Positions 1-5,659 of a stretch of 5,713 nucleotides of DNA are shown piece by piece. The translations under genes were made by a program, and so were the position numbers. The notes beneath the pieces are model-generated. The model saw only the letters and a list, made by a program, of their open reading frames with translations, did not search any database and had not been told where the DNA came from. The DNA is from Phycisphaerales bacterium. GTDB lineage: Bacteria; Planctomycetota; Phycisphaerae; Tepidisphaerales; Tepidisphaeraceae. The stretch spans positions 1-5,713 of the forward strand of contig JAQGHK010000592.1 of assembly GCA_028288875.1 (NCBI GenBank), given 5' to 3'. How positions within the stretch are numbered: position 1 is the stretch's first letter; every line of letters starts with the position of its first letter.

Positions 1-692
1 ATCTCCGCCGTGTTGCCCCCGATGGAGGATGTGGTCTGGCTGGCATAAGCGGCCAGGTAGGCATAGCCCCAGTCGATGCGCACGCCGTCGCCGGCGGGAT
101 TGAAGATCGTCTGGGTCGGCGTGCCGACGCGCAGTGTGGTGAGGCCGTTCGTCGAGCCGCGCTGCCAGACCACCTGCTGGTCCTGCGTGTTGACGGCCAA
201 CTGCGAACTGACGCTGTCGTACACCTGTACCGAGTGGTTCAGACCGTCGACCGAGCGCACGTCCCAATTGATGTAGCTGAGCGGCAGCGACAGCGCGGTG
301 AGATCGGTCCCCAGCGCCGGCTGCATGAAGGTCATCGTGACGTGGATATGCCCGTTGTCGAAATCGTAAATGCTGCGCGTCGGCAATACCTGAACGCCGG
401 TCTGCGGGAAGGCGGCCAGCGTGGAGGGGTCGGTCCCCATCAGCCGGTAGGACGTGCCGTCAATGCGGATGAGGCTGACGAGCGCGTTCGCCGCGCCGGT
501 CCAGTGGGTGGTGGTGACGTCCGTCAGCTTGCTGCCTTGCGACCAGATGCTCAGGTATGGGTCACTGGTGATCAGCGGCACGGCCGGCGCGCGGATGCCC
601 GCGAACAGGCGCCGGCCTTCCAGAGATTCGCAATCGATCGGATTGGCGCGCACGGATCGCGTCGGAGTGCGGTGAGACCGTTTCAAAGACAT
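1..692 (-). CDS. Glutaminase A-family protein (DUF4964/DUF5127 type), N-terminal part, cut by window edge
   Basis: The visible part is 230 codons from an ATG at 690-692; the gene runs off the left edge. Residues 24-31 read LEGRRLFA, a variant of the LEPR-XLL motif found at the N-terminus of planctomycete exported proteins, preceded by a basic stretch (MSLKRSHRTPTRS). From residue 36 the sequence matches what I know of the fungal GtaA/bacterial glutaminase family: PAVPLITSDPYLSIW, a TTHWTGA block at 61-67, a SLIRIDG block at 73-79 (DUF4964 type), then PTRSIYDF (104-111), LTFxxP-like and SYINWDVRSVDG segments and LAVNTQDQQVVW (165-176), typical of the DUF5127 N-terminal beta domain. The catalytic six-hairpin domain would lie outside the window. 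Fungal members hydrolyse glutamine outside the cell; the substrate of bacterial members is less certain. No classical hydrophobic signal peptide is seen. Family call is firm, activity is inferred. Confidence 0.88.
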   Translation of the reverse strand, partial: MSLKRSHRTPTRSVRANPIDCESLEGRRLFAGIRAPAVPLITSDPYLSIWSQGSKLTDVTTTHWTGAANALVSLIRIDGTSYRLMGTDPSTLAAFPQTGVQVLPTRSIYDFDNGHIHVTMTFMQPALGTDLTALSLPLSYINWDVRSVDGLNHSVQVYDSVSSQLAVNTQDQQVVWQRGSTNGLTTLRVGTPTQTIFNPAGDGVRIDWGYAYLAAYASQTTSSIGGNTAE

Positions 693-695
693 GGG

Positions 696-701
696 CCCTC
701 C
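696..701 (-). promoter_or_regulatory. Ribosome binding site of the glutaminase-family gene
   Basis: On the minus strand GGAGGG stands 3 bases before the ATG at 692, or 4 if only GGAGG is counted. The spacing is tight, but the match to the anti-Shine-Dalgarno is good. It supports this ATG as the start and keeps the LEPR-XLL motif inside the protein. Confidence 0.5.
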
Positions 702-820
702 GCCCGGACGGTTATTGCACCGTCGTAAATCGCTCAGTCGGCAATCCGTCCAAGTCGTGGCAGTTCCTCTTCACCACCACGACCCGCCGAAGCGGTTGGC
801 ATACGTCGCCATTTGATTGC

Positions 821-850
821 TTATTGATCCAGTTTAAATGGAGTCAATAA
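821..850. promoter_or_regulatory. AT-rich imperfect palindrome, possible operator upstream of the glutaminase-family gene
   Basis: The left arm TTATTGATCCA (821-831) pairs with TGGA (839-842) plus TCAATAA (844-850). All 11 positions pair, with one bulged G at 843 and a 7-base centre, GTTTAAA. The palindrome starts 129 bases upstream of the glutaminase ATG, in the most AT-rich part of the gap. It overlaps the expected transcription start of the promoter candidate at 854-883, where a repressor site is often found. It has no T-run on either side, so an intrinsic terminator is less likely. Confidence 0.4.
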
Positions 851-853
851 AGA

Positions 854-883
854 ATCATAACGCGTAAAATCATTGCGATGCAA
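854..883 (-). promoter_or_regulatory. Candidate sigma-70-type promoter for the glutaminase-family gene
   Basis: Read on the minus strand, TTGCAT (878-883) and TATGAT (854-859) are separated by 18 bases. The -10 matches the consensus at five of six positions, the -35 at only three. Transcription would start near 847 and give a leader of about 155 bases. An alternative -35, TTGACT at 842-847, has no good -10 partner. This is a pattern match only, and planctomycete promoters often depart from the consensus. Confidence 0.25.
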
Positions 884-910
884 GGAGAATCCGCGCGAAT
901 GCCGTTCGTG

Positions 911-935
911 TAGCCGGCGAACTTGCTCGCGGCTA
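911..935. other. Stem-loop in the intergenic region
   Basis: TAGCCG (911-916) pairs perfectly with CGGCTA (930-935). After one unpaired G at 917, CGA (918-920) pairs with TCG (927-929), leaving a six-base loop. This makes nine base pairs with one bulge. No T-run follows on either strand, so it is not a standard intrinsic terminator. It could be part of a structured RNA or of a repeated extragenic element. Confidence 0.4.
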
Positions 936-1006
936 GGCGACGGTGGAACGCCAGCAGGGTTGCCGGCTAAATGGGGGATTGAACGCAGTAATCTGCTAAT
1001 TGCGCA

Positions 1007-1038
1007 GCGGAGCGAACTGGCGACAGCATTGCTCCCGC
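1007..1038 (-). terminator. Possible stem-loop terminator after the Tim44-like gene
   Basis: GCGGAGC (1007-1013) pairs with GCTCC-GC (1031-1038, one extra C) across a 17-base loop. On the minus strand the structure begins about 20 bases past the stop codon, the usual place for a terminator. There is no U-tract after it, only AT-containing sequence (TGCGCAATTAGC), so it could equally be a simple 3' end-protecting hairpin. Confidence 0.2.
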
Positions 1039-1057
1039 CCGACACATCGCCACGCCT

Positions 1058-3040
1058 TCAACCGCGGACGGCATCGCGGGCCTCTGCGTAAACGCGAGCC
1101 TGTTCCTTCTTGATCAGCAGTCGAATGTCCGCGTTTGACAGGCCGGCCCGCGCTCCCATGGATTGGAGCAGGGCGGCTTCAGTTGAGGCCAGGCGGCCGT
1201 CCACCATGGCGACGCTGATCATCGCGGTCAGCCAGTCGACGACCTGATCGCGATCCTGCGGTTCGGGGGCGTCCAACTGCCCGGCGTGCGCGGCGGCAAT
1301 CAATGACGCCACTTCCTCGGGCTGCACCCCCGCCCGTCGGGCGACGCGCTGGATGATGGCTTGCTCCTTGTCATCCACGTTGCCGTCGGCGGCGCTCATT
1401 TTGATGACCCAGATCAACAGGCCACGGACGGATGGCAGGGCGACGGGGGCGAGCGGCTCACCTTCCGGAGAAGTGCCGGCGGCAGCATCGCCGGCCAACG
1501 GCACCGACCGCGCCTGCTGCAGGATGGCGGCCGCCTCCTCGCTGGCGTTCGGGGCGACGGATTCCAGCACCCAGCCGATCGACCCGTCATTCAGCACCGT
1601 GCCGCAGGATTCGCATCCATTGCTGAGACTGTTGGACACCGGTGTGCCGCAATTCGGACAGTGAGCGGAGGTAATGCCCTTGTCAGGATCGGACTTCACG
1701 CCATGACGGCGGAACAGAACGAACACTTCGCGAATGACCGATGTTTCCGCGCCGCGAGCGATCGCCCCATTGCCCGTCTGTGAAAACCGCGTACCGCTCC
1801 AAGTGACGCGAACGGCGGCGCGGTCCGTCTGATCGCCGGGAATGAGCGCGACGGTGTCGACCGCGCCAACGCCGATCTCCCCAAACCATTGCCGTGTCGG
1901 TCCGGCCTTGGTGACTTCCTTGCGATGCGCGAGGCGGGCATTCACGAAATCGTCGCTGGCGACTTTCCGTAGCGGCGCGGGATTGGCCACGCGATCCGAC
2001 TCGGCCCGGCGCCAGAAGATGACCGACGCGCGGTCTTCCAAGTCGTCGGTAGAAACGCCGGCGTCGATCTCGCGAAACGACGCGTATCCGGGAACCTGCT
2101 GCGTGGCCTGCGGCCGCCATTCCGATTCCTGCGTGATCTCGCACAGCACCCAGTCATACCGGCCGCTGCGGACGAGCGCGCCGCAGTGAGAGCAAGCCGC
2201 ATTCTGATTGATGCGAAGGTCGCCGCCGCAGTTCGGGCAATTGCCTTCCATCAGGCCGTTGCCTTCGAACGAGGCCGTGCCGCGGCGGCGGATGAAGGTC
2301 CAAAATTCGGTGAAGGGTTCGGGCGCCAAAGAACCACGCATGAACTTGCCATCGGTCAGCGACGCCTGGTAGTCAGTCGCCCAGGCGTCGATGCGAAGCG
2401 TGGCGGTTTCAAAGACGTCGCCGTGCGTGACTTTCGCCAGCAGCACGCGGTCGACGCGGACGTTTTCCATGCGATCGCGATAGCCGAGCGACTGCTGCTC
2501 GCGAATCTGCAGGCCGAAGCGTTCGAACACCCCGTCGGACACGAAAGGCTGCATCGGCCGAAGGTCGTGGGCGCTCCAGGCGGCCTGGATCTTCTGGAAG
2601 GCGTCGGCCACGCGTTGGTAGAAGCGCGCGGCGTCGAAGTTCGGATCGTTCTGCTTGAGCTGCGCTGCAAGGCGCTCGGCCAGACCTAAATCGATCGCTT
2701 TCGTGCCGCGGCGAACCGTGTCGGTCCGCTGCATGTCCTGCATCGCCCGGATCACCACCACGAGAATGATGATCGCAACGATAATGAAGAAGATGACAGC
2801 ACCGCTTGAATTGCCGCCACCGGTGCCGCCGTAGCTGTGGTATCCGCCACCGCCAAAGCCGCCACCCCCGAACCCGCCTCCTCCGCCCCCGCCCCCGTGG
2901 CTGCCACCGCCACCGCCGCCGCTGAAGTGCCCGCCGCCACCGGCGCGCGCGAGGGCGTCGGACGCGCTGGCGAAGAAAACGATCAGGCCTGTGCCGAGGA
3001 ATCCGAGAATCAGAATCGACTTGAGGTGCTTTCGCCCCAT
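1058..3040 (-). CDS. Membrane-anchored Tim44-like protein with two zinc ribbons and a C-terminal TerB-like domain
   Basis: The product has 660 residues. A signal sequence (about 8-30) ends in ARA-G, a good signal peptidase site at 33/34. A Gly-rich tract follows (34-79), then one membrane helix (about 80-97), a typical N-terminus of bacterial Tim44-like proteins. Residues about 113-256 form the Tim44-like (NTF2-type fold) domain, with NDPNFDAARFYQRVADAF and IQAAWSAHDLRPMQPFVSDG as landmarks. A zinc ribbon has cysteines 268, 271, 283 and 286. A second, diverged unit (about 336-495) ends in another ribbon (cysteines 461, 464, 476, 479) with identical CxxC-11-CxxC spacing. Residues about 537-655 resemble TerB, with two acidic turns (D552-G553...E559 and D614-G615...E621). 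The large C-terminal part probably faces the cytoplasm. Bacterial members are often called zinc-ribbon transport proteins, but a transport role is not demonstrated. The next methionine is at residue 100, so this start is secure. Confidence 0.9.
   Translation of the reverse strand: MGRKHLKSILILGFLGTGLIVFFASASDALARAGGGGHFSGGGGGGSHGGGGGGGGFGGGGFGGGGYHSYGGTGGGNSSGAVIFFIIVAIIILVVVIRAMQDMQRTDTVRRGTKAIDLGLAERLAAQLKQNDPNFDAARFYQRVADAFQKIQAAWSAHDLRPMQPFVSDGVFERFGLQIREQQSLGYRDRMENVRVDRVLLAKVTHGDVFETATLRIDAWATDYQASLTDGKFMRGSLAPEPFTEFWTFIRRRGTASFEGNGLMEGNCPNCGGDLRINQNAACSHCGALVRSGRYDWVLCEITQESEWRPQATQQVPGYASFREIDAGVSTDDLEDRASVIFWRRAESDRVANPAPLRKVASDDFVNARLAHRKEVTKAGPTRQWFGEIGVGAVDTVALIPGDQTDRAAVRVTWSGTRFSQTGNGAIARGAETSVIREVFVLFRRHGVKSDPDKGITSAHCPNCGTPVSNSLSNGCESCGTVLNDGSIGWVLESVAPNASEEAAAILQQARSVPLAGDAAAGTSPEGEPLAPVALPSVRGLLIWVIKMSAADGNVDDKEQAIIQRVARRAGVQPEEVASLIAAAHAGQLDAPEPQDRDQVVDWLTAMISVAMVDGRLASTEAALLQSMGARAGLSNADIRLLIKKEQARVYAEARDAVRG
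2804..2941 (-). repeat. Gly-rich low-complexity tract (residues 34-79 of the Tim44-like protein)
   Basis: A run of GGN codons, mixed with Ser, His, Phe and Tyr, gives long GGGG and GGGGF repeats directly after the predicted signal peptidase site and before the membrane helix. On the plus strand it appears as a CCGCCACCGCC-type repeat that is also open in other frames. Such tracts are common at this place in bacterial Tim44-like and TPM-type proteins. It is expected to be unstructured, on the outer side of the membrane, and prone to length changes. Confidence 0.85.
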
Positions 3041-3049
3041 TGCCGGTGA

Positions 3050-3055
3050 ATTATA
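3050..3055 (-). promoter_or_regulatory. Consensus -10 box of the Tim44-like gene, suggesting a leaderless transcript
   Basis: A perfect TATAAT on the minus strand is separated from the ATG at 3040 by only nine bases (TCACCGGCA). Transcription would normally begin six to eight bases after the box, leaving a leader of only a few bases, and no Shine-Dalgarno sequence is present. The -35 region is poor (TTTCAT at 17-base spacing). It falls inside the gap after the esterase stop codon, so the Tim44-like gene can be transcribed apart from the esterase. Confidence 0.45.
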
Positions 3056-3056
3056 T

Positions 3057-3090
3057 GAGCGGCGCGATGCGGATGAAAGCGACGCCGCTC
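3057..3090 (-). terminator. GC-rich hairpin just after the esterase stop codon
   Basis: GAGCGGCG (3057-3064) and CGCCGCTC (3083-3090) are perfect inverted copies of eight bases around an 18-base loop. On the minus strand the stem starts two bases after the esterase TGA and is followed by ATATAATTC rather than a true U-run. It may end or attenuate esterase transcription. It also overlaps the spacer and -35 region of the next gene's promoter, so it may have a double role. Confidence 0.4.
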
Positions 3091-3092
3091 TG

Positions 3093-3926
3093 TCACGACC
3101 CGCGCGACGGCGCTTTGGCCGAAGGATCGCCGGTCGGCGGCGGGGCGTGATCGGCCTTGGCCGGCGGGCCGAGCAGGGAGGTCAACAGCGGCCGCAAGGC
3201 GTCGGCCCACACTTGGTAACCCTTGCCAGAGAGGTGCAGCTTGTCGAGCGTCATGCCGTCGAACAGCATCCCGTTTTTGTCAGCCAGTTGATCGGAGATG
3301 TCGACCCAGAGCGTGTTGTTGCCATCCGCGATCTTGGCCGCCTCGGCATTGATCCGGCGAATCTCCGGGACCACGGCCGGGTTGTCGTTGCGCGGGAAGA
3401 TACCGGTCAGGATGATTTTCGAATTCGGGGCGAGACGATGGCAGGAATCGACTAGCGCCTGCAGGCCGGCGGCGATATTGGCGACCTTCGCGTCGTCGCC
3501 CGGCCGATCGCCGACGTTATTCGTGCCAGCGAGGATGACGATCACCTTCGGGTTCACGCCGGCCAGTTCGCCGTTTTCGATCCGCCAAAGCACGTTCTCA
3601 ATGCGGTCGGCGCCCCAGCCGAAGTTGCCGGCATTCCAGCCGAAGAAATTGTGATTCCAATTGGCCAGCAGATCGGCCCATTGCGGGTCGCTGCAGCCCC
3701 AGCGGCGCGTGATGGAATCGCCGAGAAAGTAAACATCGATGACGCCGGCCTTCGCCTTTTCGATCAGCTGCTGATGGGCAAGCGTGGAGTTGGCGTCGGC
3801 CCGTGGCGTGGGCTGAGTAGCGGAAGGCTGGGTGGCGCCCGAAGCGGAAGTGAGTGACATGGAAAGCTCCACGGCCATCGCGAGAAGAATGGCCGGCCGA
3901 ATCAAGAAGGGCGGGAAGATCGGCAT
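3093..3926 (-). CDS. Exported SGNH/GDSL-type hydrolase (esterase)
   Basis: I chose the ATG at 3924-3926, giving 277 residues; the same frame extends to a TTG at 3977 (294 residues) but with no better ribosome binding site. A signal peptide (hydrophobic core about 7-27) ends near SGA-TQ at residue 31, followed by a Thr/Pro/Ala-rich linker. The SGNH blocks are all present: GDSIT with nucleophile Ser71, NFGWGAD with oxyanion Gly103, GTNN with Asn136, and DKLHLS with Asp228 and His231. The segment around NVLWRIENGEL resembles platelet-activating factor acetylhydrolase IB-type and carbohydrate acetylesterase-type members. The last 24 residues are a Pro/Ala-rich tail outside the fold. It probably removes acetyl or other acyl groups from an external polymer; the substrate is inferred from the divergent glycosidase next door. 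Translation has no clear Shine-Dalgarno sequence. Confidence 0.88.
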   Translation of the reverse strand: MPIFPPFLIRPAILLAMAVELSMSLTSASGATQPSATQPTPRADANSTLAHQQLIEKAKAGVIDVYFLGDSITRRWGCSDPQWADLLANWNHNFFGWNAGNFGWGADRIENVLWRIENGELAGVNPKVIVILAGTNNVGDRPGDDAKVANIAAGLQALVDSCHRLAPNSKIILTGIFPRNDNPAVVPEIRRINAEAAKIADGNNTLWVDISDQLADKNGMLFDGMTLDKLHLSGKGYQVWADALRPLLTSLLGPPAKADHAPPPTGDPSAKAPSRGS

Positions 3927-4042
3927 AGGTAATCGTTTTCTTTGGTTGCTTGCGTGGACATTCGCCGTCGGCTTCAATGGTGCGCGACCGATCGGAAGCA
4001 GTCAATTCGCGGTGTTACTTGCCACATCGTCAGGAGTTCGCC
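3927..4042. promoter_or_regulatory. Divergent intergenic region between esterase and glycosidase genes
   Basis: These 116 bases must carry the start signals for both genes. On the minus strand TTGACT (4000-4005) is a good -35 candidate, but nothing better than CACCAT stands at the -10 distance. On the plus strand TTGCGT (3950-3955) and TTCAAT (3974-3979) are 18 bases apart and weak. Two small palindromes are present, GCCGTCGGC (3964-3972) and CCGATCGG (3988-3995), either of which might bind a regulator. No promoter is certain. Confidence 0.35.
4032..4036 (+). promoter_or_regulatory. Ribosome binding site that decides the TTG start of the glycosidase gene
   Basis: AGGAG stands six bases before TTG at 4043. 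The upstream in-frame alternatives, TTG at 3950 and ATG at 3977, have no comparable site and would add residues unlike the family. This favours the TTG start. Confidence 0.6.
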
Positions 4043-5659
4043 TTGAGCACGATCGCCCGTTCCCAACTGCGTCGCGTCGGTCTCCGCACGCAGCTTCACG
4101 TGGACGGCAAGCCGTTTCTGGCGCTCGGCGGAGAGCTCGGCAATTCCAACGCGTCGGACCTGGCTGTGCTGGCAACCGCGCTCGACAAGTGCCAGCGGAT
4201 GAACCTCAACACGATCATGCTGCCGCTCTACTGGGACCTGATCGAGCCGCGCGAAGGGGAATTTGATTTCTTGCTCGTTCAGGGCTCGATTGATCTGGCG
4301 CGGGCCCGACACCTTCGGCTGGTGCCGCTCTGGTTCGGCACGTGGAAGAACAGCATGTCGTGCTACGCGCCCAGTTGGGTAAAGCGAGACACGAACCGCT
4401 TCCCGCGTGTCCACCGAAGCAGTGGCGAACTGGAAGAAATCATCAGCCCGCAGAGTGCAGCTGCCAATGAAGCCGATGCGAACGCCTTCGCCCGATTGAT
4501 GCGATTCATCCGCGATTACGACGCGGCCACAGGCACGGTCATCATGGTGCAGGTCGAAAACGAAGTCGGAATGATCCCGGAGGCCCGCGATCATTCGGAA
4601 GCGGCCGAGGCGGCGTATCGCTCCGACGTTCCGGAAACACTTCTAACGCTGGCACGCAATGGAGAACTGGGACCGGAAGTTAGCGCGCTGTGGGAAGCCG
4701 CCGGGCGGAAGACGGCGGGATCATGGGGCGAAGTCTTCGGCACCGGCCCCGCGGGGGATGAAGTGTTCTCGGCCTGGCAGTTCGCGACGTACGTGCAAAA
4801 AGTCACCGCGGCGGGCAAGCGCGAGTACGCGCTGCCGATGTTCACCAACGCCGCACTCATTCGGCCGGGCTATCAGCCGGGTCAGTATCCGAGCGCCGGG
4901 CCACTGCCGCACCTGCTCGAAATCTGGCGGGCCGGTGCGCCCTCGCTCGACATGATCTGCCCGGACATCTACTTCCCGAATTTCATCGAGTGGTGCGACA
5001 AGTACGATCGCAATGGCAATCCCGTCTTCATCCCCGAAATGGCCGCCACCATGCGGGCGTCGGCCAATGCCGTCTTTGCCGCAGCCCGATACGGCGCGAT
5101 TGGGTGCGGGCCATTCTCGATTGAGAACGTGGAAGGCGAGAAGCAGCGATTGATCAGCGATTGCTACGCCGCGCTCGCGGGGCTGTCGGAATTGATTCTG
5201 ATTGGCCAGCAGGAGGGGACGATTCTCGGATTGTCGCCAAAGGTGGGCTTTGACTGGTCGGTCGATGAATCGATGCAAGCCGGCGAACTCGGCGGCATCA
5301 CGTTCAAAGCGGTATTCGATCGCCAAGAGATCGGCGGTGACACGCAGACCACCACGTTGCCGACTTTAGGCGCCGGCCGATGGGATGCCCCGCCCGGCAC
5401 GCCGCACGGGGCGGCCATGATTCTGCAGCAATCGCCGGACGCATTTATCGTCCTCGGCATGGGCGTGAAAATCACCTTCGCGCCAGCAGACGGCCAAGGG
5501 AAAATCGGGATCGACCAGGTGCAGGAAGGCCGATTCACGCCGGGCGGCGTCTGGCGCGGCGGCCGCTTTCTCAACGGCGATGAAACGCATCAGGGCCGTC
5601 ACATTCACCTGCCGGACGTGTCGTGGACGGTGCAGCGGATCAGTCTGTACCGCTACTGA
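4043..5659 (+). CDS. GH35-type beta-galactosidase-like glycoside hydrolase (DUF5597 architecture)
   Basis: From the TTG at 4043 the product has 538 residues. The N-terminal strand (LHVDGKPFLALGGELGNSNAS, residues 18-38) and LNTIMLPLYWDLIEPREGEFDF (55-76) are typical of the GH35/GH42-like TIM barrel. LVPLWFGTWKNSMSCYAPSWVKRD (93-116) is characteristic of the bacterial GH35 subgroup that carries a DUF5597 domain. The likely acid/base is Glu174 in QVENEVG, and the likely nucleophile is Glu332 in VFIPEM. Residues about 380-538 form the C-terminal beta-rich part, ending in a VWRGGRFLNGDE segment. No signal peptide is visible from any of the possible starts, so the enzyme probably works in the cytoplasm on imported galactosides. 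It is divergent from the exported esterase across 116 bases, suggesting joint control. Family and catalytic residues are confident; galactose specificity is inferred from the family. Confidence 0.9.
   Translation: MSTIARSQLRRVGLRTQLHVDGKPFLALGGELGNSNASDLAVLATALDKCQRMNLNTIMLPLYWDLIEPREGEFDFLLVQGSIDLARARHLRLVPLWFGTWKNSMSCYAPSWVKRDTNRFPRVHRSSGELEEIISPQSAAANEADANAFARLMRFIRDYDAATGTVIMVQVENEVGMIPEARDHSEAAEAAYRSDVPETLLTLARNGELGPEVSALWEAAGRKTAGSWGEVFGTGPAGDEVFSAWQFATYVQKVTAAGKREYALPMFTNAALIRPGYQPGQYPSAGPLPHLLEIWRAGAPSLDMICPDIYFPNFIEWCDKYDRNGNPVFIPEMAATMRASANAVFAAARYGAIGCGPFSIENVEGEKQRLISDCYAALAGLSELILIGQQEGTILGLSPKVGFDWSVDESMQAGELGGITFKAVFDRQEIGGDTQTTTLPTLGAGRWDAPPGTPHGAAMILQQSPDAFIVLGMGVKITFAPADGQGKIGIDQVQEGRFTPGGVWRGGRFLNGDETHQGRHIHLPDVSWTVQRISLYRY

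Larger units (their letters stand above)
693..1057. other. 365-base intergenic region with no convincing gene
   Basis: The region lies between the stop of the Tim44-like gene and the start of the glutaminase-family gene, both on the minus strand. The part nearest the Tim44-like gene (about 900-1045) is GC-rich and contains several stem-loops (911-935, 950-967, 1007-1038). The middle (about 811-875) is clearly AT-rich compared with the surrounding DNA and contains a strong palindrome and promoter-like hexamers. Short open frames of 72-74 codons occur on both strands (873-1091 plus, 821-1045 minus). Neither has a recognisable family or a clear ribosome binding site, and the plus-strand one runs into the Tim44-like coding region, so I do not call them genes. 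Confidence 0.6.

Noticed and set aside
234..728. 164-codon plus-strand open frame opposite the glutaminase-family gene
   Set aside because: The minus-strand product has clear family motifs and a ribosome binding site; the plus-strand product is Arg/Gly-rich, without recognisable motifs, as expected from GC-rich antisense DNA.
821..1045. 74-codon minus-strand open frame in the intergenic region
   Set aside because: No Shine-Dalgarno sequence, no recognisable family, composition rich in Arg and Ser, and its 3' end runs through the palindrome at 821-850. Kept only as part of the possible repeated element.
873..1091. 72-codon plus-strand open frame
   Set aside because: It overlaps the 3' end of the Tim44-like gene on the other strand and has Cys/Arg-rich low-information content. 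An AGGAGAA near 883-889 lies inside the frame rather than before its start.
2186..2689. 167-codon plus-strand open frame opposite the Tim44-like domain
   Set aside because: It is antisense to the well-supported Tim44-like domain and has no motif of its own.
2804..2941. CCGCCACC-type repeat as a possible CRISPR or tandem DNA repeat
   Set aside because: It has no regular repeat-spacer pattern; it is explained by Gly codons of the Tim44-like protein.
3974..4594. 206-codon minus-strand open frame across the divergent region and the glycosidase N-terminus
   Set aside because: It is a shadow of the GH35-type gene, whose catalytic motif lies on the plus strand; it also crosses the shared promoter region.
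4721..5326. 201-codon minus-strand open frame opposite the glycosidase
   Set aside because: It is antisense to the nucleophile motif region of a confident enzyme; its His/Arg-rich composition is typical of a reverse-complement frame.
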